Below are positions 1 through 12,625 of a stretch of DNA of 64,000 bases, piece after piece. Origin of the DNA: Timema cristinae (lineage: Eukaryota; Arthropoda; Insecta; Phasmatodea; Timematidae); NCBI GenBank assembly GCA_039000515.1, contig JBCFYV010000024.1, forward strand, positions 17,332,041-17,396,040, read 5' to 3'. Position 1 is the first letter of the stretch, and the number at the start of each line of letters is the position of its first letter. The position numbers were made by a program, and so were the translations under genes. The notes under the pieces were generated by a model. It searched no databases and had not been told where the DNA came from. It was given only the letters and a program-made list of their open reading frames with translations.

Positions 1-671
1 GATACAAAATAAAATTAAAATCTTTAGAGCAAATTCCAAGAAAATTACTTTTATCTCTTTTTCCCCTTCAGCAAACTACCCTTAATTTTAGGATTAAATG
101 TCTAATTTCAAAAACCCCTCGGGGGAATCTTATGAACACCATAGTTAGCAAGTTTTAGCCTGATCGATAACTTAATGGTTTCGGCTCTAGACTGAGAAAG
201 ACAAAGACAGACGGAACCGCGGAAACAACTTTTTCGGTTTAAGGGGGTCATGGAACTTCAATAATTATCAACATCTCGGTTTAGATTCTGTTGACGACCA
301 CAAGAGGGTTACGAGGAAGTAGAAAGTGCTTTATTTAGATTTGGTCATATTGAAGAATGATGTAATTTTGTTATTCTAAAATAGACTTTCTACGACGGTA
401 CTACACTACATATGTGTGAATCTTGTTTAATAGTTTACGAATATTTAGGTTTATACAGCGACTAGATATAAAAAAACAAATAAATGATTGTCATAAACTA
501 TGTATAAAGATAAGAAGTAGTGCCAAGTTTACGACTGATAGAGAAACTGGTTTGTCCACTTTACAGCAACAGAGTATCAGTTGTCTTTTGACAACAACAC
601 TTGTGTTTAAAAGCCAACTCCACCACAATGCCACACGGATAGTGGTAGCGAGACGCGGTGAAGTTTTTTCT
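1..671. other. AT-rich non-coding DNA, no gene recognised
   Basis: No motif, splice-bounded exon or repeat that I recognise. The open stretch inside it starts at a non-ATG codon and runs into the SINE tail at 672, so it is not a gene. Confidence 0.5.
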
Positions 672-890
672 TTAGCACCACGTCTTACTTACTATCCGTT
701 TGGGTTGCACGCCTATTAATAATTACGCTAGTGGTTTTAGGAATTGGGGAGGTTATATTATTTAAAGAAGCGGAGTGGAAAACCATTTCTATTTAAACCA
801 GCCTAGATTCGAACCACGATCCCCCCGTCATCGGCAGTCTAGTCTACTGTGAGAGTAGCACTTTAGACCGTGCGGCCACCGAAGCGGGTC
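672..890 (-). repeat. SINE-2 copy (tRNA-derived), minus strand
   Basis: Read on the minus strand it starts with a tRNA-like head (GCTTCGGTGGCC..., A box near TGGCCGCACGGTCTAAAG) and carries a B box (GTTCGAATC). A body with a TTTCC...CCACTC stretch follows, then the family tail, complement of GTCTTACT...CCGTTTGGGTT. The whole family layout is present at about 220 bp, diverged from the best copies, so it is old. Confidence 0.85.
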
Positions 891-1676
891 GCGATTGATC
901 TCCCAGAATTGTCAGAGTTTGACCCGTGTGCAAGAATGAGACTGAGTGAATCAGAAGGTGGAATGGAGTAGATAGAAGCTGGGCGATTTGCCGCAAAGTA
1001 GAGAGCAAATCAATTATCTTCAATTCGACTCTCCCCTTTGTTTCACTCAGACCCATTTTTGCATACCAAGCTTTATATACCATACCACTGTTTTCTTGAA
1101 GCATAGCTGGACATTTCCTTCCATCGTTTCTTGGAAAAATCGTCGATTTCAAATCATGCTACAATCGACATAATTATTGCAACCTGATTTTATATCTGGC
1201 CCGCAAAAGATTTATCAAACAAACAATTATATTAATAGAAACATTTTTGCTCAATATTTTTTAAATACCAGCCCACCAATTTTAAACCCAATGGCCCGCA
1301 AAATCAAAGAGATTTCTCAGACATCAAGTTCGCAATAAACTCAATTATACGTGACGAGGAGGCCTAGGTGTCGAATCTCTGCTGAGTACCTATGTGTCAA
1401 TATTAGGATGTTTCCTCCAGTTGCAGGTGCGCGAGAGACTTGGCAACAGTAGGAAGTGAAACTGAACCAGCGCTCAAGTGGCTTGGTTTGGATAGCGGCC
1501 AACTGGAACCAACCGACCGACCGGCTATAAACGTCATCTAATAGTCGCACGTAGAGCGCTAGCTTCCAACTCTAAGAACCTATATCAACTTCTAAGTGTC
1601 AACATTCAAAAACAACACGTGCCTTCAAATTTCCACAAACCCACATTAAGTCCTGATAGTGTGCATTTTGAAAATA
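891..1676. other. Non-coding; contains a low-copy dispersed repeat
   Basis: Overlapping open frames on both strands (about 0.84-1.17 kb) show no domain I recognise. The part at about 1240-1312 resembles 11094-11160 (both have CCAGCCCAC followed by a T-rich run and TTAAACCCA), so it is a dispersed repeat of unknown class. Confidence 0.4.
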
Positions 1677-1868
1677 GTCAAATCTTCATAGGAAGGGTCT
1701 TTAATAAAATATTAACATATGTTTTTGGCGGCCAACAGTGATAGATTTACTTATTTTTAGGGTAATTTTATATGTAGTGATAAATGTAATAGTTGATCAA
1801 ATGGCTTGACCCTTGAATTCGTGAAAATAGATTCAGTAAGCCTAGCTTTCCTGAATGGGAAAATTGAA
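1677..1868 (+). mobile_element. MITE-A copy
   Basis: Begins with the family's terminal inverted repeat (TCTTCATAGGAAGGGTCTTT) and ends with the complementary end (TTTCCTGAATGGGAAAATTG). The interior has GGCGGCCAACAGTGATAGA and a diverged GGCTTGACC...GTGAAAATAGAT core. It is non-autonomous, with no coding capacity. Confidence 0.7.
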
Positions 1869-1930
1869 ATTTTCTTTAAGCATGTATCACCGCAAAAAAA
1901 GAACACCCCTCCCCCTTCCCTAATTACTTT

Positions 1931-1970
1931 AACACCGCGTCTTACTACCCGTTCGGGTTATACGCTTATT
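1931..1970 (-). repeat. SINE tail fragment (shared SINE-1/SINE-2 3' tail)
   Basis: Only the terminal piece is present: CACCGCGTCTTACTACCC GTTCGGGTTATACGC on the plus strand. The rest of the SINE is missing. Because both SINE families share this tail, the parent family cannot be decided. Confidence 0.7.
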
Positions 1971-2011
1971 TTATCTTGAGCAACCATTTAATCGAAATGG
2001 TGCTGTCCCGC

Positions 2012-2040
2012 AAAAAAAAAAAAAAAAAAAAAAAAGAAGA
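2012..2040 (+). repeat. Poly-A run followed by GAA repeats
   Basis: About 24 consecutive A, then AGAAGAAG. It may be the tail of a retroposed insertion, but no body is recognised upstream. Confidence 0.7.
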
Positions 2041-2221
2041 AGAAGTGTGAGCTGGCATCAGCACGTCACTTCTAGGAGAGACTCGTCATACCACGGTAAC
2101 CAGGTCAAGATTGAGACTTCCAAGGATATCTACTGTTCGCTCATGAATCTTAGACTGGCTGCCACTGTATGCGTGCGTTTCTCGTTGTAGGAATTCGACC
2201 AGGAAAACAAATAGTTACGAG

Positions 2222-2420
2222 TTAAGTCTAATTTTCATGGGCAATCCTTAACCGATAGAAAATTTACTAGATCTACTTTAAGTATTCCTAGGTCAAGTCA
2301 TGTGATCTGCAGTTGTCACTTTTGATATATATTGACAATTATTCCTGAACATATTCTTCTAATAATAATATAGTAAACTTTATAGATTTTTCTTAAAGGC
2401 CTTTCCTTTGAAAATTGGTG
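2222..2420 (-). mobile_element. MITE-A copy, reverse orientation
   Basis: The ends are inverted: TCTAATTTTCATGGGCAATC on the left, CCTTTCCTTTGAAAATTGG on the right. The interior carries the family core in reverse (GGTCAAGTCATGTGATCTGC, then AGTTGTCACTTTTGAT). Near full length. Confidence 0.8.
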
Positions 2421-3239
2421 TGTATGTTACCTTATTTATATTTATAGCTAATAAAATATCTTAAAATAATGACTAAAAAAAGTTATCAGCTACCTTGGGC
2501 TCCAATCCACCCGCCGGGATTACGTCAATATGAACCAAAGATCAAGTACCACATTTTACAAACGACTACACGCAACATGACCACTGCGTTTAAATTTAAA
2601 TGTTGCGAAAATGCATTTTAACAAACACTTAGAAAATGTTCTTTGGGTCGATTAGTGAGAGCATAAACAAACATACCTATTTCCTATTTATTTCGAACGG
2701 TTACTGCGCTATGGATCTCGCAAGTGTTTATTTACACCAGTATATGCGTATACTACAGGAAACCCACCATGAAAATAATAAGCAAAGATGAAGCTTTCTT
2801 TACACGGGATGGTGTAAATAAAAGCAGGAATTCTTATTCTTTATCATGTGAAAACACAAACTCAACGATAAAAATACATTTTCAGATGAGGTTCATAGCG
2901 AATGTAAAGATGAAGATTTTCCGATAAAATTCTCACAGGGGCAAGCGAAGGTTTTTGTAAAAGATGTCGATTCCGGTCTTCTGCAGACCAGGAACACTGA
3001 CACTTTTACAGTCAGCCACCAAGGTCTATTGTCGATAGTCGATACTAGAGTGTGAGAAGAGAACTGGAAACAGTGTAACTAGCTTGAAAATATTTTTTGG
3101 TGTTAAAGTCTTAAAAAGAGAAATTAAACTGAAGTGTAAACGTTATAATTTGGGATGTATCGATTGCATTAATTAGATTTTAAATATTGGGAAATTTCCG
3201 GACAAAATATATTAAAGTGAAACAATACATCTCTAGGTT
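2421..3239. other. AT-rich non-coding DNA
   Basis: No recognisable gene or repeat apart from simple A/T-rich sequence. A short + frame at about 2.72-2.93 kb has no recognisable domain. Confidence 0.4.
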
Positions 3240-3534
3240 AGTGTGGAATGTGGTGTCATCGATAACAGTTTAATCCTATGCTATCTTGAAGAGAAGTGGG
3301 ATGAACAAAGAGTAAGCCGGAGTATTTCCAATCACTGGAAAGATCGCGTCGGACTCCTGACACGGCCAATCAGATCACCCTACCTCAAACCTCGTTGATT
3401 ACTATTTGTGGGGCCATACGGTGTACGATCGATCATAAACTCTCAAAGAGCACATTACAAACACTTCCGACATCAACCCTTTCACTGAAGGTACGTGCAG
3501 AAAATCAGGAGGTCATTTAGAACATTTGTTATAA
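3240..3534 (+). pseudogene. Tc1/mariner-type (DDE) transposase C-terminal remnant
   Basis: Read across several frames, the segment gives pieces typical of the C-terminal third of arthropod DDE transposases of the IS630/Tc1/mariner group. These are a degenerate W-P-x-R-S-P-D-L stretch (about 3363-3395), then VDYYLWGHTVYD (about 3397-3432), and finally CRKSGGHLEHLL followed by TAA (3496-3534). The last motif matches the usual GGxHFEHLL-type C-terminus and sits directly before a stop. The pieces lie in different frames and contain internal stops, so this is a dead copy. The catalytic N-terminal two thirds is not recognisable. No TIRs were identified. The identification rests on family knowledge of these motifs plus their correct order and spacing. 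Confidence 0.7.
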
Positions 3535-3695
3535 ATTATCAATGTCATAAAAACTCTCCATGGCATCAGACTGCAAGCGATTCATACCGACCGAGCGGCC
3601 ACCAAATATTGGCAAAGATGGTGCCAACATATTCTGATAAAGGGTGTCATGTGGTCAGCACAACGAGCCCTCCGGCCATTAATCTCAGTTTTCTA

Positions 3696-3872
3696 GAGAG
3701 TCGCTACTTTTCATTCAAGTAGCTCTTCATTAATCTCCACGACGCGTGAGATGACTCCGTTCTAGACCCACCACTGCTCCAAAGAAAATCTGGAATCGCC
3801 GGGAATCTAACCAGGGATCTCTGGATCTGTAGCCAGAAACTCTTGACCATTAGACCACATAGGAGGTCTAAT
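3696..3872 (-). repeat. SINE-3 copy (tRNA-derived), minus strand
   Basis: On the minus strand it starts with a tRNA-like head (A box around TGTGGTCTAATGG, B box TGGTTAGATTCCC). The body ends in a segment shared with 15477-15648 (CGCTACTT..TTCAAGTAGCTC on the plus strand). It is distinct from SINE-1 and SINE-2 because it lacks their common tail. Confidence 0.7.
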
Positions 3873-4361
3873 GTTATAAAGTACAAATTTATTTATATAA
3901 ATAAAATAATAAAATAAAATAGTTACAAATGCAAGTTATTATTTTGTTGACCTAGATGTTTGGCAGAAAACTCCTCTTGGTCTGCATCTTCTTAAATAAT
4001 GTGAGTGTGGAGAGTGTGTGTGTGTGTATTATTATATATATTCTTTTGAGTTACGATTTTAGTGAAACCCAAACCAGAGTAGGAAAAGAGGGGAAATAAG
4101 TTAGGCCTTCAAGCAACACATCAATATAGTGAGAGGCCTATAAACACATAGATATTGACACTAAACTTGGCGAGCAGATATCTTTGGACATTGACATTCC
4201 ATACTTGTTTCTGTTCCTAAGATAATACAGCGCCGGGGATGTTCAAACATAAACTAGCCATAAATGTCCTAATTTGATCAATTCGACCAATGGTATTCTA
4301 CCACGGGTACGTAAAGACATCCTAGGGGGTACGTAAAATTAGGAAATATTTCATAATCAAT
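3873..4361. other. Non-coding; short (GT)n microsatellite
   Basis: AT-rich. A GTGTGTGTGTGTGT run sits near 4014-4027. Nothing else recognised. Confidence 0.5.
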
Positions 4362-5574
<1,213 letters not shown>

Positions 5575-5795
5575 CGTTAGTCTAGTGTTGTCTGCCGGTG
5601 ACGGGTAGGGGTATCTGGGTTCGAGTCCCAACTAAATTTAGAGTTTTTTCCCCCTAAATTGTTTACTAACATACATACACCCCCAAAAATGTGAGTAGCC
5701 TACATTTCATCTAACGTTGAAACTCATTCACCCCTATACCATCAGTGCATATAAAGGAACCCTTGGATGGGTAGTAGGACGCGGTGCACAAAAAG
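5575..5795 (+). repeat. Degenerate SINE-2-like copy
   Basis: B box GGGTTCGAGTCCC (about 5620-5632), a TTTTTTCCCCCTAAAT body and a diverged tail GGATGGGTAGTAGGACGCGG. The head is poorly conserved. Confidence 0.6.
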
Positions 5796-6488
5796 ATAAT
5801 GAGGAAGGAAGGATTTTTGGAAGCGTTTCCATGTAGAAAAAAACAACTCTCAGGGATTCCATAACCCCGGTCTCTCCACCCAAGGATACACCAAACTTAA
5901 AAGAGGTTGGCGTTTATTCCACGTGTTCCTCGATGAGAGTTATTAAAAGCTTTTTGCTTGGATAAAATATTACAACGGTCGTTCTAAACACGGGAATTCA
6001 TTTCAAACAAATATAATTGACCTCTAATCAGAAGCACATTTTATATCAAAGATTCACCAACATTTGAGAAACCTATGTAACGTAGAACACATCACTAAAG
6101 AATCAAAATTAAATCGGTGTTTCAGATGACGCGCATGTGCAAAAATCATCACTTAAGAGGTCAAGGATTAAACTGAATTAAAAAAAACAACAAAAGGTCG
6201 AAAGTGTGATACTAAGTTTAAAGTGTAATTAACAGCAAATACAAAAACTTGGTAATCCACTCTAGTTTTGTGGCTTTCAACCTTTGGCAAAGCACCTCTT
6301 AGGATACGATTATTTTTTTTTAGTATTAATTGCGAATTTTTCTCTCTCTCCCAATGAAAAAAAAGTGTTCTTTGAAACAATCTCAATATTAAAATTGGTA
6401 ATTTTTTTTATGAATTTTATTTCGCATTCAAATTTGGTTTTCGCATTGATGTTCTCCCTTTATTTTTTAATACTTTGTAAATTGTAGT
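5796..6488. other. Non-coding DNA
   Basis: A/T-rich with poly-T runs near 6310 and 6400. Two short overlapping frames (one per strand) have no recognisable domain. Confidence 0.4.
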
Positions 6489-6825
6489 CAACCTCGGTGG
6501 CCTTTGGTAAAGTGCTCGCCTCAGATGTAACTGAGCTATAGGAGGGAAAGTAAATGCCGGCTTGTAAAAATCCCTAAAGGCGTGTGACAATTCCTTTCCG
6601 GTAAAATTGGTAGCATCTTTCTCGATAGCTGATAGAATTTCAGTGTGGAAGAAAACGGTAAACCACCGCACTTTCTGAACTACCCTTATACATGTGCTTT
6701 CTATCAGATGGTGTGGGCAGCACTAACCAGCCGAAAGGATGGATGGGAAACACAGCACGGCTTGATGACTCATCAAGCCGTAATTCCAAATCAATCAATC
6801 AATCAATCAAATAAATTGTACCTTG
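6489..6825 (+). repeat. SINE-4-like element with (AATC)n tail
   Basis: It starts with a tRNA-like head (CCTCGGTGGCCTTTGGTAAA...), runs through a body containing CAGATGGTGTGGGCAGCAC and GCCGAAAGGATGGATGG, and ends in CAATCAATCAATCAATCAA, a typical simple tail. The CAGATGGTG...AGCCGAAGG segment recurs at 62010-62055. The open frame across its 3' half is a by-product. Confidence 0.6.
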
Positions 6826-8317
6826 AAGTGTATTTGGTAGGTTTGTTAAAGTTTATACTAAACCAAATAATGTGTATTAATTTGATTAACCTGGCATTAT
6901 ATGCGTTTGCATGTACACACACGCGCAAAAAGAAAAGGCCAGTTCGTTCCCAAAACCCGTTCAGTCATTTTTTTTTAAATTTACAGGAGAGCCTAAAAAA
7001 CTAGAGCCCAAACTTCCTTGAGTTAATAATTTCAATTTAGTTAAATTAAAAGGTTTGTTGCTACAATATTTTTGGCTCTTCTGTAAATTAAATAAAATGA
7101 ACTGAACTGGTTTTGGGAACGAGCTCTTCCTAATTATGCTTGAAAAAAGGGACTAATCAAAATGACAAACTAAGTACGATTTGAAAATTTAAGGTTTCTA
7201 ATTTAATTAAAATGTGTATTTATTAAAAAATCTAACTACTAGGGTACTTTGAAAACGTATCGAAGTGCAGTTTTCTGCATTTTTCATTGACAACAGAGAA
7301 ATTGGAATCAGTTTAATAGCTTGGCATTTTAAAATAACATTTTTAATTTGTTTTAACCCCTTTAAAAAACTATTTTAATACATTTCTCTAAGTATAAAAC
7401 CGGAAACTGCACCACGATGCGACGCCTGGTTCTAGCTGCAGTTATCCATGGGGTGTGACGAGCTCTTAAGATAAGTGTTTACGAATGGGTGGGTACGCAA
7501 CCGTATAGAAGTTGTAAAATAGTAAAATAAACACCCGATAAAACTCCCGGCCACAAGCACGATTGTCGGTTGAGGAACGAAGCTGTAAGCAATGAATTCC
7601 TGTAAAACAATAAAGCTCATAATGGCGCTAACTTTTATTAAGGATCATATTGCTCTTCTCACATACACGAGGTATTTCCTATCGAGATCTCGTGTGAATA
7701 GACGATGTTCTACAAGAATCTATACCCTTATCATTTTCTACACTCCATCTACCCTGACCGATCTATCTTGTAAGCTGCACCCTCGTTCAACACGTCAAGG
7801 TAAGCATGTCACTTTTCAGCGACAACGGAGTTTACAGTCGCAACAAACATCGTAATAACCAACGGCGTGGAAGCAGTCCTACGACTGGATGGGGAGATTA
7901 TCGGGAGCGTAGAGAAAAGCTCTTATTTATGATAAACAGAAGTTCATACCTAACGGACCTTACGCCATTTTAAATGCTAATGTAGATTAAAAATGTAAAA
8001 TGTGAACAATTTGTATGGCAGCCAAAGATGAACAACGGATATTTTATTAAATAAAGCGTGTCACTTATTGCAAGATACTCATGAATGACATTTTAGGGGA
8101 ACCGTAGCATGCGCTTGACTAGTATTCAGGGCTTTGGTTCGAACCAGGACACGCCTTTTAATAATTGAGTATTGGTATAGGACATTATTTGGAATACTCT
8201 GGGTGGCAGTTTTGGGTGTTTCTAAAAGGAATACCGTCAGTATATTTGTTAATAACCACGACTCGCTACCTGCCCTGGCTAGAAGCTTTTTAATTAAACT
8301 AATATGGAAGAGCGAAT
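6826..8317. other. Non-coding DNA with unrecognised open frames
   Basis: Mostly A/T-rich. 7411-7425 (TGCGACGCCTGGTT) recurs at about 62228-62241 in a similar setting, hinting at a low-copy repeat. Open frames at 7.43-7.86 kb lack domains. Confidence 0.35.
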
Positions 8318-8437
8318 GTAGAGGAAATGTACCCACATTTGTGTGGAGGGTAAACTTTCTGTTAAGCTGAGTACATCCGGCCGGGATTAAAACCACGACC
8401 TCTCCCTGTCTAGGTAACGCAACCAACGAAAGCGGGT
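8318..8437 (-). repeat. SINE-2 fragment (head and body, tail lost)
   Basis: Plus-strand sequence shows AGAGGAAATGTACCCACATT, a GGCCGGGATTAAAACC B-box region and GAAAGCGGGT at the head end. The 3' tail is absent. Confidence 0.65.
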
Positions 8438-9212
8438 CTGTCTCAGATTAAGTTGTGTGCTAATGTAAAGTTGTTAAATGACAACAGTTTATCAAGCACT
8501 TGGTGTACGGTCAGGTCCAAATCTAGCGACGGAGCGCGTCCCGGCCGTTACCATGACGACACGTTCCTAGCTATGTTCGTCAAGTTGGCCTGGACGTTGT
8601 GTTAAAGATAAAACAAACACAGCCTCCTACTTTATTTACATTAGCACACACATGTAGCATATAATAAATTGTTACTACCCAAACTATCTTAACCTAATCT
8701 CTCATGCTTTAATTTATTTAGTTTTTACTTTTGTACTTTCCTGTGCTTAGCCCCTTTGAAAGCGTTAATGTCTGATTTGGAAATTAAATAAAAGGGTTGA
8801 TCAAATCTTGAGTCCCCTGGGATGGTCCTGTAAAATATCAATAACGCCCCTACTTCAATCAATGGTGTAATGATGCGGGCGGGTTGTGGCCAGTTCACAA
8901 GCCTAGACCTCCGGGAGGACATGGAAACAAATCTGTTCCCAGTTAACGAGGTACATTAAACGGGCGGTAATGTACAGCTTACTCTAGACATAAGCCCAGC
9001 GGAACAGTAGCCATCCATCCATACTACAAACATTTTCACTGACGTGCTCAATCAAGCTGGCACGCAGCACCCACACAGGATACCATTTTATAAGTGATTT
9101 AACGTACACTTTCTAAATATAAGGTTATGACAACACGCGACTTACAAAACACTCCACCTAGCGCTACTCACTAACCTTACGACAGGAAATGTACGTATAA
9201 TAAGTATTTTGG
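8438..9212. other. Non-coding; one short CpG-rich patch
   Basis: 8525-8560 is unusually CpG-rich for the surroundings (GACGGAGCGCGTCCCGG). No gene recognised. Confidence 0.4.
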
Positions 9213-9333
9213 TAGGAATAAACTTTTAGAACGTACTTTATTTTTTGCGGGTGACAGCTGCAGATCACATGACTTGACGTATGACTACGTTAAAGGATCT
9301 AGTAAATGTCTTATGAAAATTGAACTGTATATT
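9213..9333 (+). mobile_element. MITE-A copy with internal deletion
   Basis: The left end (ATTTTGGTAGGAATAAAC) is followed by TTTTTTGCGG. It then jumps directly to GTGACAGCTGCAGATCACAT, a stretch that lies about 70 bp further on in full copies. The 3' end (GTCTTATGAAAATTGAAC) is present. Confidence 0.7.
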
Positions 9334-9387
9334 TTCTGGGCACTAGAATGAATCCAAACACAAGTTAATTTACTATTAACTAATCGA

Positions 9388-9480
9388 CAGCACCTCCATT
9401 TGGGATTGAACCAGACTCTCAAAAGTCTCGCGTTACTTTAAAAATCACACTGCCTGAGTGTCAAGAGGAAACATTCGAGT
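9388..9480 (-). repeat. tRNA-like SINE head fragment
   Basis: The reverse complement has a B-box-like CTGGTTCAATCCC and an A-box-like stretch about 45 bp upstream. Family not assigned. Confidence 0.35.
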
Positions 9481-10663
9481 AACAATGAATATGGAAATGT
9501 TTTAAAGTATGTTTTTAATAGCCTGAAAAAAACAAAGTTACCGTGAATGAACGATACCAATATTAATTTGTGCTGGATTGTTTTAGTGGCAATATGCTCG
9601 CCCATCTAGACTTACGAAAAATTGAACTCGTGATTTTCGATTTAGAGCACGCAAGTGCACATCTAATTCTTCTAGTTCCTTACATTGCTTTTATTATTAG
9701 AAGCTCTCCTTTAAAAATGAGATGCAACACACCTACAATTTAAAATAGTTTATTACAGTTGTGCATGCCATCACTTAAAATCGAAAAAATAGCCCTTAAC
9801 TTAGCTGAGAAAAGGCAATAGGCCTACTGTGTTTTAAAAATACTATTCATTTTCTAAACTCCCTAACTTTTTCAGGTTCTCCAGACAAAAAAAAACTTAT
9901 TTCCTCGTATTTTATATGTAAGTCTATATAAAAAGACCTAATTATTTTTAATGTTTTTCAAGACAATAATTATTAAATATATATAAATATGTCAGCGCTT
10001 TTCACAAAATCACACGTATTGGAGGTAAAACTCATAGTCTATGCTATGTTCTTCCAGTGATTTCCCCTCCCAATCCCCTCTATCCCCTGCCACATCAAAT
10101 TCCGACATGTGCCGGCACGTAAAGACCCTGAAAATATATAAGCCGATCTTTATGATCACAGAAGCACTTTAAAGAGTAGATCACAGAAACTTTCACAACT
10201 TGTGAGATGCAAACAAAATTATTCTCTCGTTTAAACCTGAGACTAACCAGTCACACTTTAAAACACGTCTACTCGAAACTAATTCGATCCAATCTGTTCC
10301 AGTTACCATTAAACATCGCCTCTTCAAGCCGATACAAGGAGATCTAGGTATTCATAGTAGAATACAGTTCAATGCCTTCGAGCTGAACATGTTTAGTCCG
10401 AATCAAAACCCAAAACGTTTGAACTCAGTGATTATGAACAAAGCACGGTACATTAAAGACCCATCTTTGAAATAAGCTCCAATGCCAGCACAGGCTATAA
10501 GAAACCTAAATGTGATATATTCTGTGAGTGTTCACTTTGAGAATCCTATATGAAACTCAAGTTACCAGTCTACAGAGTACTCTCTGAAAGATTCGAGCTC
10601 CGACCTATCGGGTGAGTCCAACACGCTAAGCTCTGTCGGAACTGCCCCACCTGTTTTTTTTGT
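9481..10663. other. AT-rich non-coding DNA
   Basis: No gene or repeat recognised. Confidence 0.4.
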
Positions 10664-10792
10664 TCAACGCGCCTTACCGCGGTGTACCCGCGATTGTGTT
10701 GAGGGAAAGTGGAAGACTATAAGAAAAAAAAGTCTTAGAACACCCGACCCGGTTTAGAACCCTACGGTCTACGGGCTGAATCAAGCCCACAG
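10664..10792 (-). repeat. Degenerate SINE-2 fragment
   Basis: Plus strand shows GTGTACCCGCGATTGTGTTG, GGAAAGTGGAAGACTAT and ACACCCGACCCGG, in family order. Both ends are eroded. Confidence 0.55.
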
Positions 10793-10865
10793 ACTGATTT
10801 TATCCGGGGAGCAAAAGAATTACAAACAAACCATTGTAATCATAAAAATAGACTAAGAAGACTAT

Positions 10866-11060
10866 GAGACCCGCTTCGTTCGCCACATGGTCTAAGGAGC
10901 TACTCTCGCAGTATACTAGACTGTAGATTTTTTTCAAAATGAGTTTACACACTCTCCATGCAAGTGCGGGTACATTTGAAATAAATATTACCTTTCCCGT
11001 ACCTAAAACCTTTGGCTTTATTGGTATAACCAGAACGGGTATTAAGACGGTGTGCTAAAA
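10866..11060 (+). repeat. SINE-2 copy lacking the B-box region
   Basis: The head CCCGCTTCG...CACATGGTCTAAGGAGC is followed by CTACTCTCGCAG. It then skips the B box and goes straight to the body (CTCTCCATGCAAGTGCGGGT) and the tail (ACCAGAACGGGTATTAAGAC). Confidence 0.8.
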
Positions 11061-11395
11061 AAAATATTTTGAGAAATATAAAATGAGTGTGTTTTGCTTG
11101 ATATTTTTCCTAAGCCAGCCCACTAAAATTTTATTTAAACCCATACGGCCAATGATAAAAAAAAAGGCTGCCGATGCCTATAAACTACCTAAGCGAGCAC
11201 TGCCTTTGTTAAAAACTATATTTGTCCAAATAGATTCAAATTGTAGGTAAGAAAATGGATTAAACCAAGCCCCCCCCCCCCAAAAAAAAAACTTCACCCA
11301 TAATAAGGTTCAATCTTCAAAAGCAAACTCTAAAGATTCATCAACTGTAGTCATAAAGCAAGGTGTTTCCACCACGTTTTACTACCACCAATAAG

Positions 11396-11400
11396 GATTA

Positions 11401-11433
<33 letters not shown>
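11396..11433. repeat. (TTA)n microsatellite
   Basis: About 12 TTA units. It is the simple tail of the minus-strand SINE copy that follows. Confidence 0.9.
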
Positions 11434-11555
11434 CATCACACGCCTTACTACCTGTTTGGGTTATACGCAAGGAAGATAGTAGGTAGTTGAAGACAGTTCA
11501 GAGGCCAGGCACCCACATTTGCGTGAATGTAGCGTGGGAAATTAAGGGGAGAAGG
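11434..11555 (-). repeat. SINE-2 3' half adjoining the minisatellite
   Basis: Tail (CACGCCTTACTACCTGTTTG on the plus strand) and body (CACCCACATTTGCGTGAATG). The SINE stops at the start of the 45-bp array, and its head is not found on the far side. Confidence 0.7.
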
Positions 11556-11557
11556 AG

Positions 11558-12625
11558 GGTACTGCTACCTTGCACACGAATTTCCCTCACAAGGTGGATT
11601 GGGTACTGCTACCTTGCACCACGAATTTCCCTCACAAGGTGGATTGGGTACTGCTACCTTGCACCACGAATTTCCCTCACAAGGTGGATTGGGTACTGCT
11701 ACCTTGCACCACGAATTCCTCACAGGGATTGGGTACGCTACCTGCCACGAATTTCCCTCACAAGGTGGATTGGGTACTGCTACCTTGCACCACGAATTCC
11801 CCTCACATGCTGGATTGGGTACTGCTACCTTGCACCACGAATTTCCCTCACAAGGTGGATTGGGTACTGCTACCTTGCACCACGAATTCCCTCACATGCT
11901 GGATTGGGTACTGCTACCTTGCACCACAATTTCCCTCACAAGGTGGATTGGGTACTGCTACCTTGCACCACGAATTCCCCTCACATGCTGGATTGGTACT
12001 GCTACCTTGCACCACGAATTCCCTCACAAGTGGATTGGGTACTGCTACCTTGCACACGAATTCCCCTCACATGTGGATTGGGTACTGCTACCTTGCACCA
12101 CGAATTTCCCTCACAAGGTGGATTGGGTACTGCTACCTTGCACCACGAATTCCCTCACAGTTGGATTGGGTACTGCTACCTTGCACCACGAATTTCCCTC
12201 ACATGTGGATTGGGTACTGCTACCTTGCACCACGAATTCCCCTCACAAGGTGGATTGGGTACTGCTACCTTGCACCACGAATTCCCTCACTGTGGATTGG
12301 GTACTGCTACCTTGCACCACGAATTCCCTCACAAGGTGGATTGGGTACTGCTACCTTGCACCACGAATTCCCACATGCGATTGGGTACTGCTACCTGCAC
12401 CACGAATTTCCCTCATCAGGTGGATTGGGTACACTACCTTGCACCACGAATTTCCCTCACAAGGTGGATTGGGTACTGCTACCTTGCACCACGAATTTCC
12501 CTCACAAGGTGGATTGGGTACTGCTACCTTGCACCACGAATTCCCCTCACATGCTGGATTGGGTACTGCTACCTTGCACCACGAATTTCCCTCATCAGTG
12601 GATTGGGTACACTACCTTGCAGTAA
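11558..12625. repeat. 45-bp minisatellite, about 24 units
   Basis: The unit reads GGATTGGGTACTGCTACCTT, then GCACCACGAATTTCCCTCAC, then AAGGT. Two unit types differ at the junction: CCCTCACAAGGTGG and CCCCTCACATGCTGG. They alternate in the middle (about 11740-12000), giving a 90-bp higher-order period. Because 45 is a multiple of 3 and the unit lacks stops in all three plus frames, long overlapping frames of 350-390 codons result. They are products of the repeat: no supporting start context, no domain, a repeated Cys/Trp/Pro-rich 15-mer, and frame slips between units. Several units lack a single base of a doubled letter. Confidence 0.95.

Noticed and set aside
844..1173. Overlapping frames on both strands
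   Set aside because: No recognisable domain, non-ATG start on one strand, and adjacent to a SINE; most likely chance.
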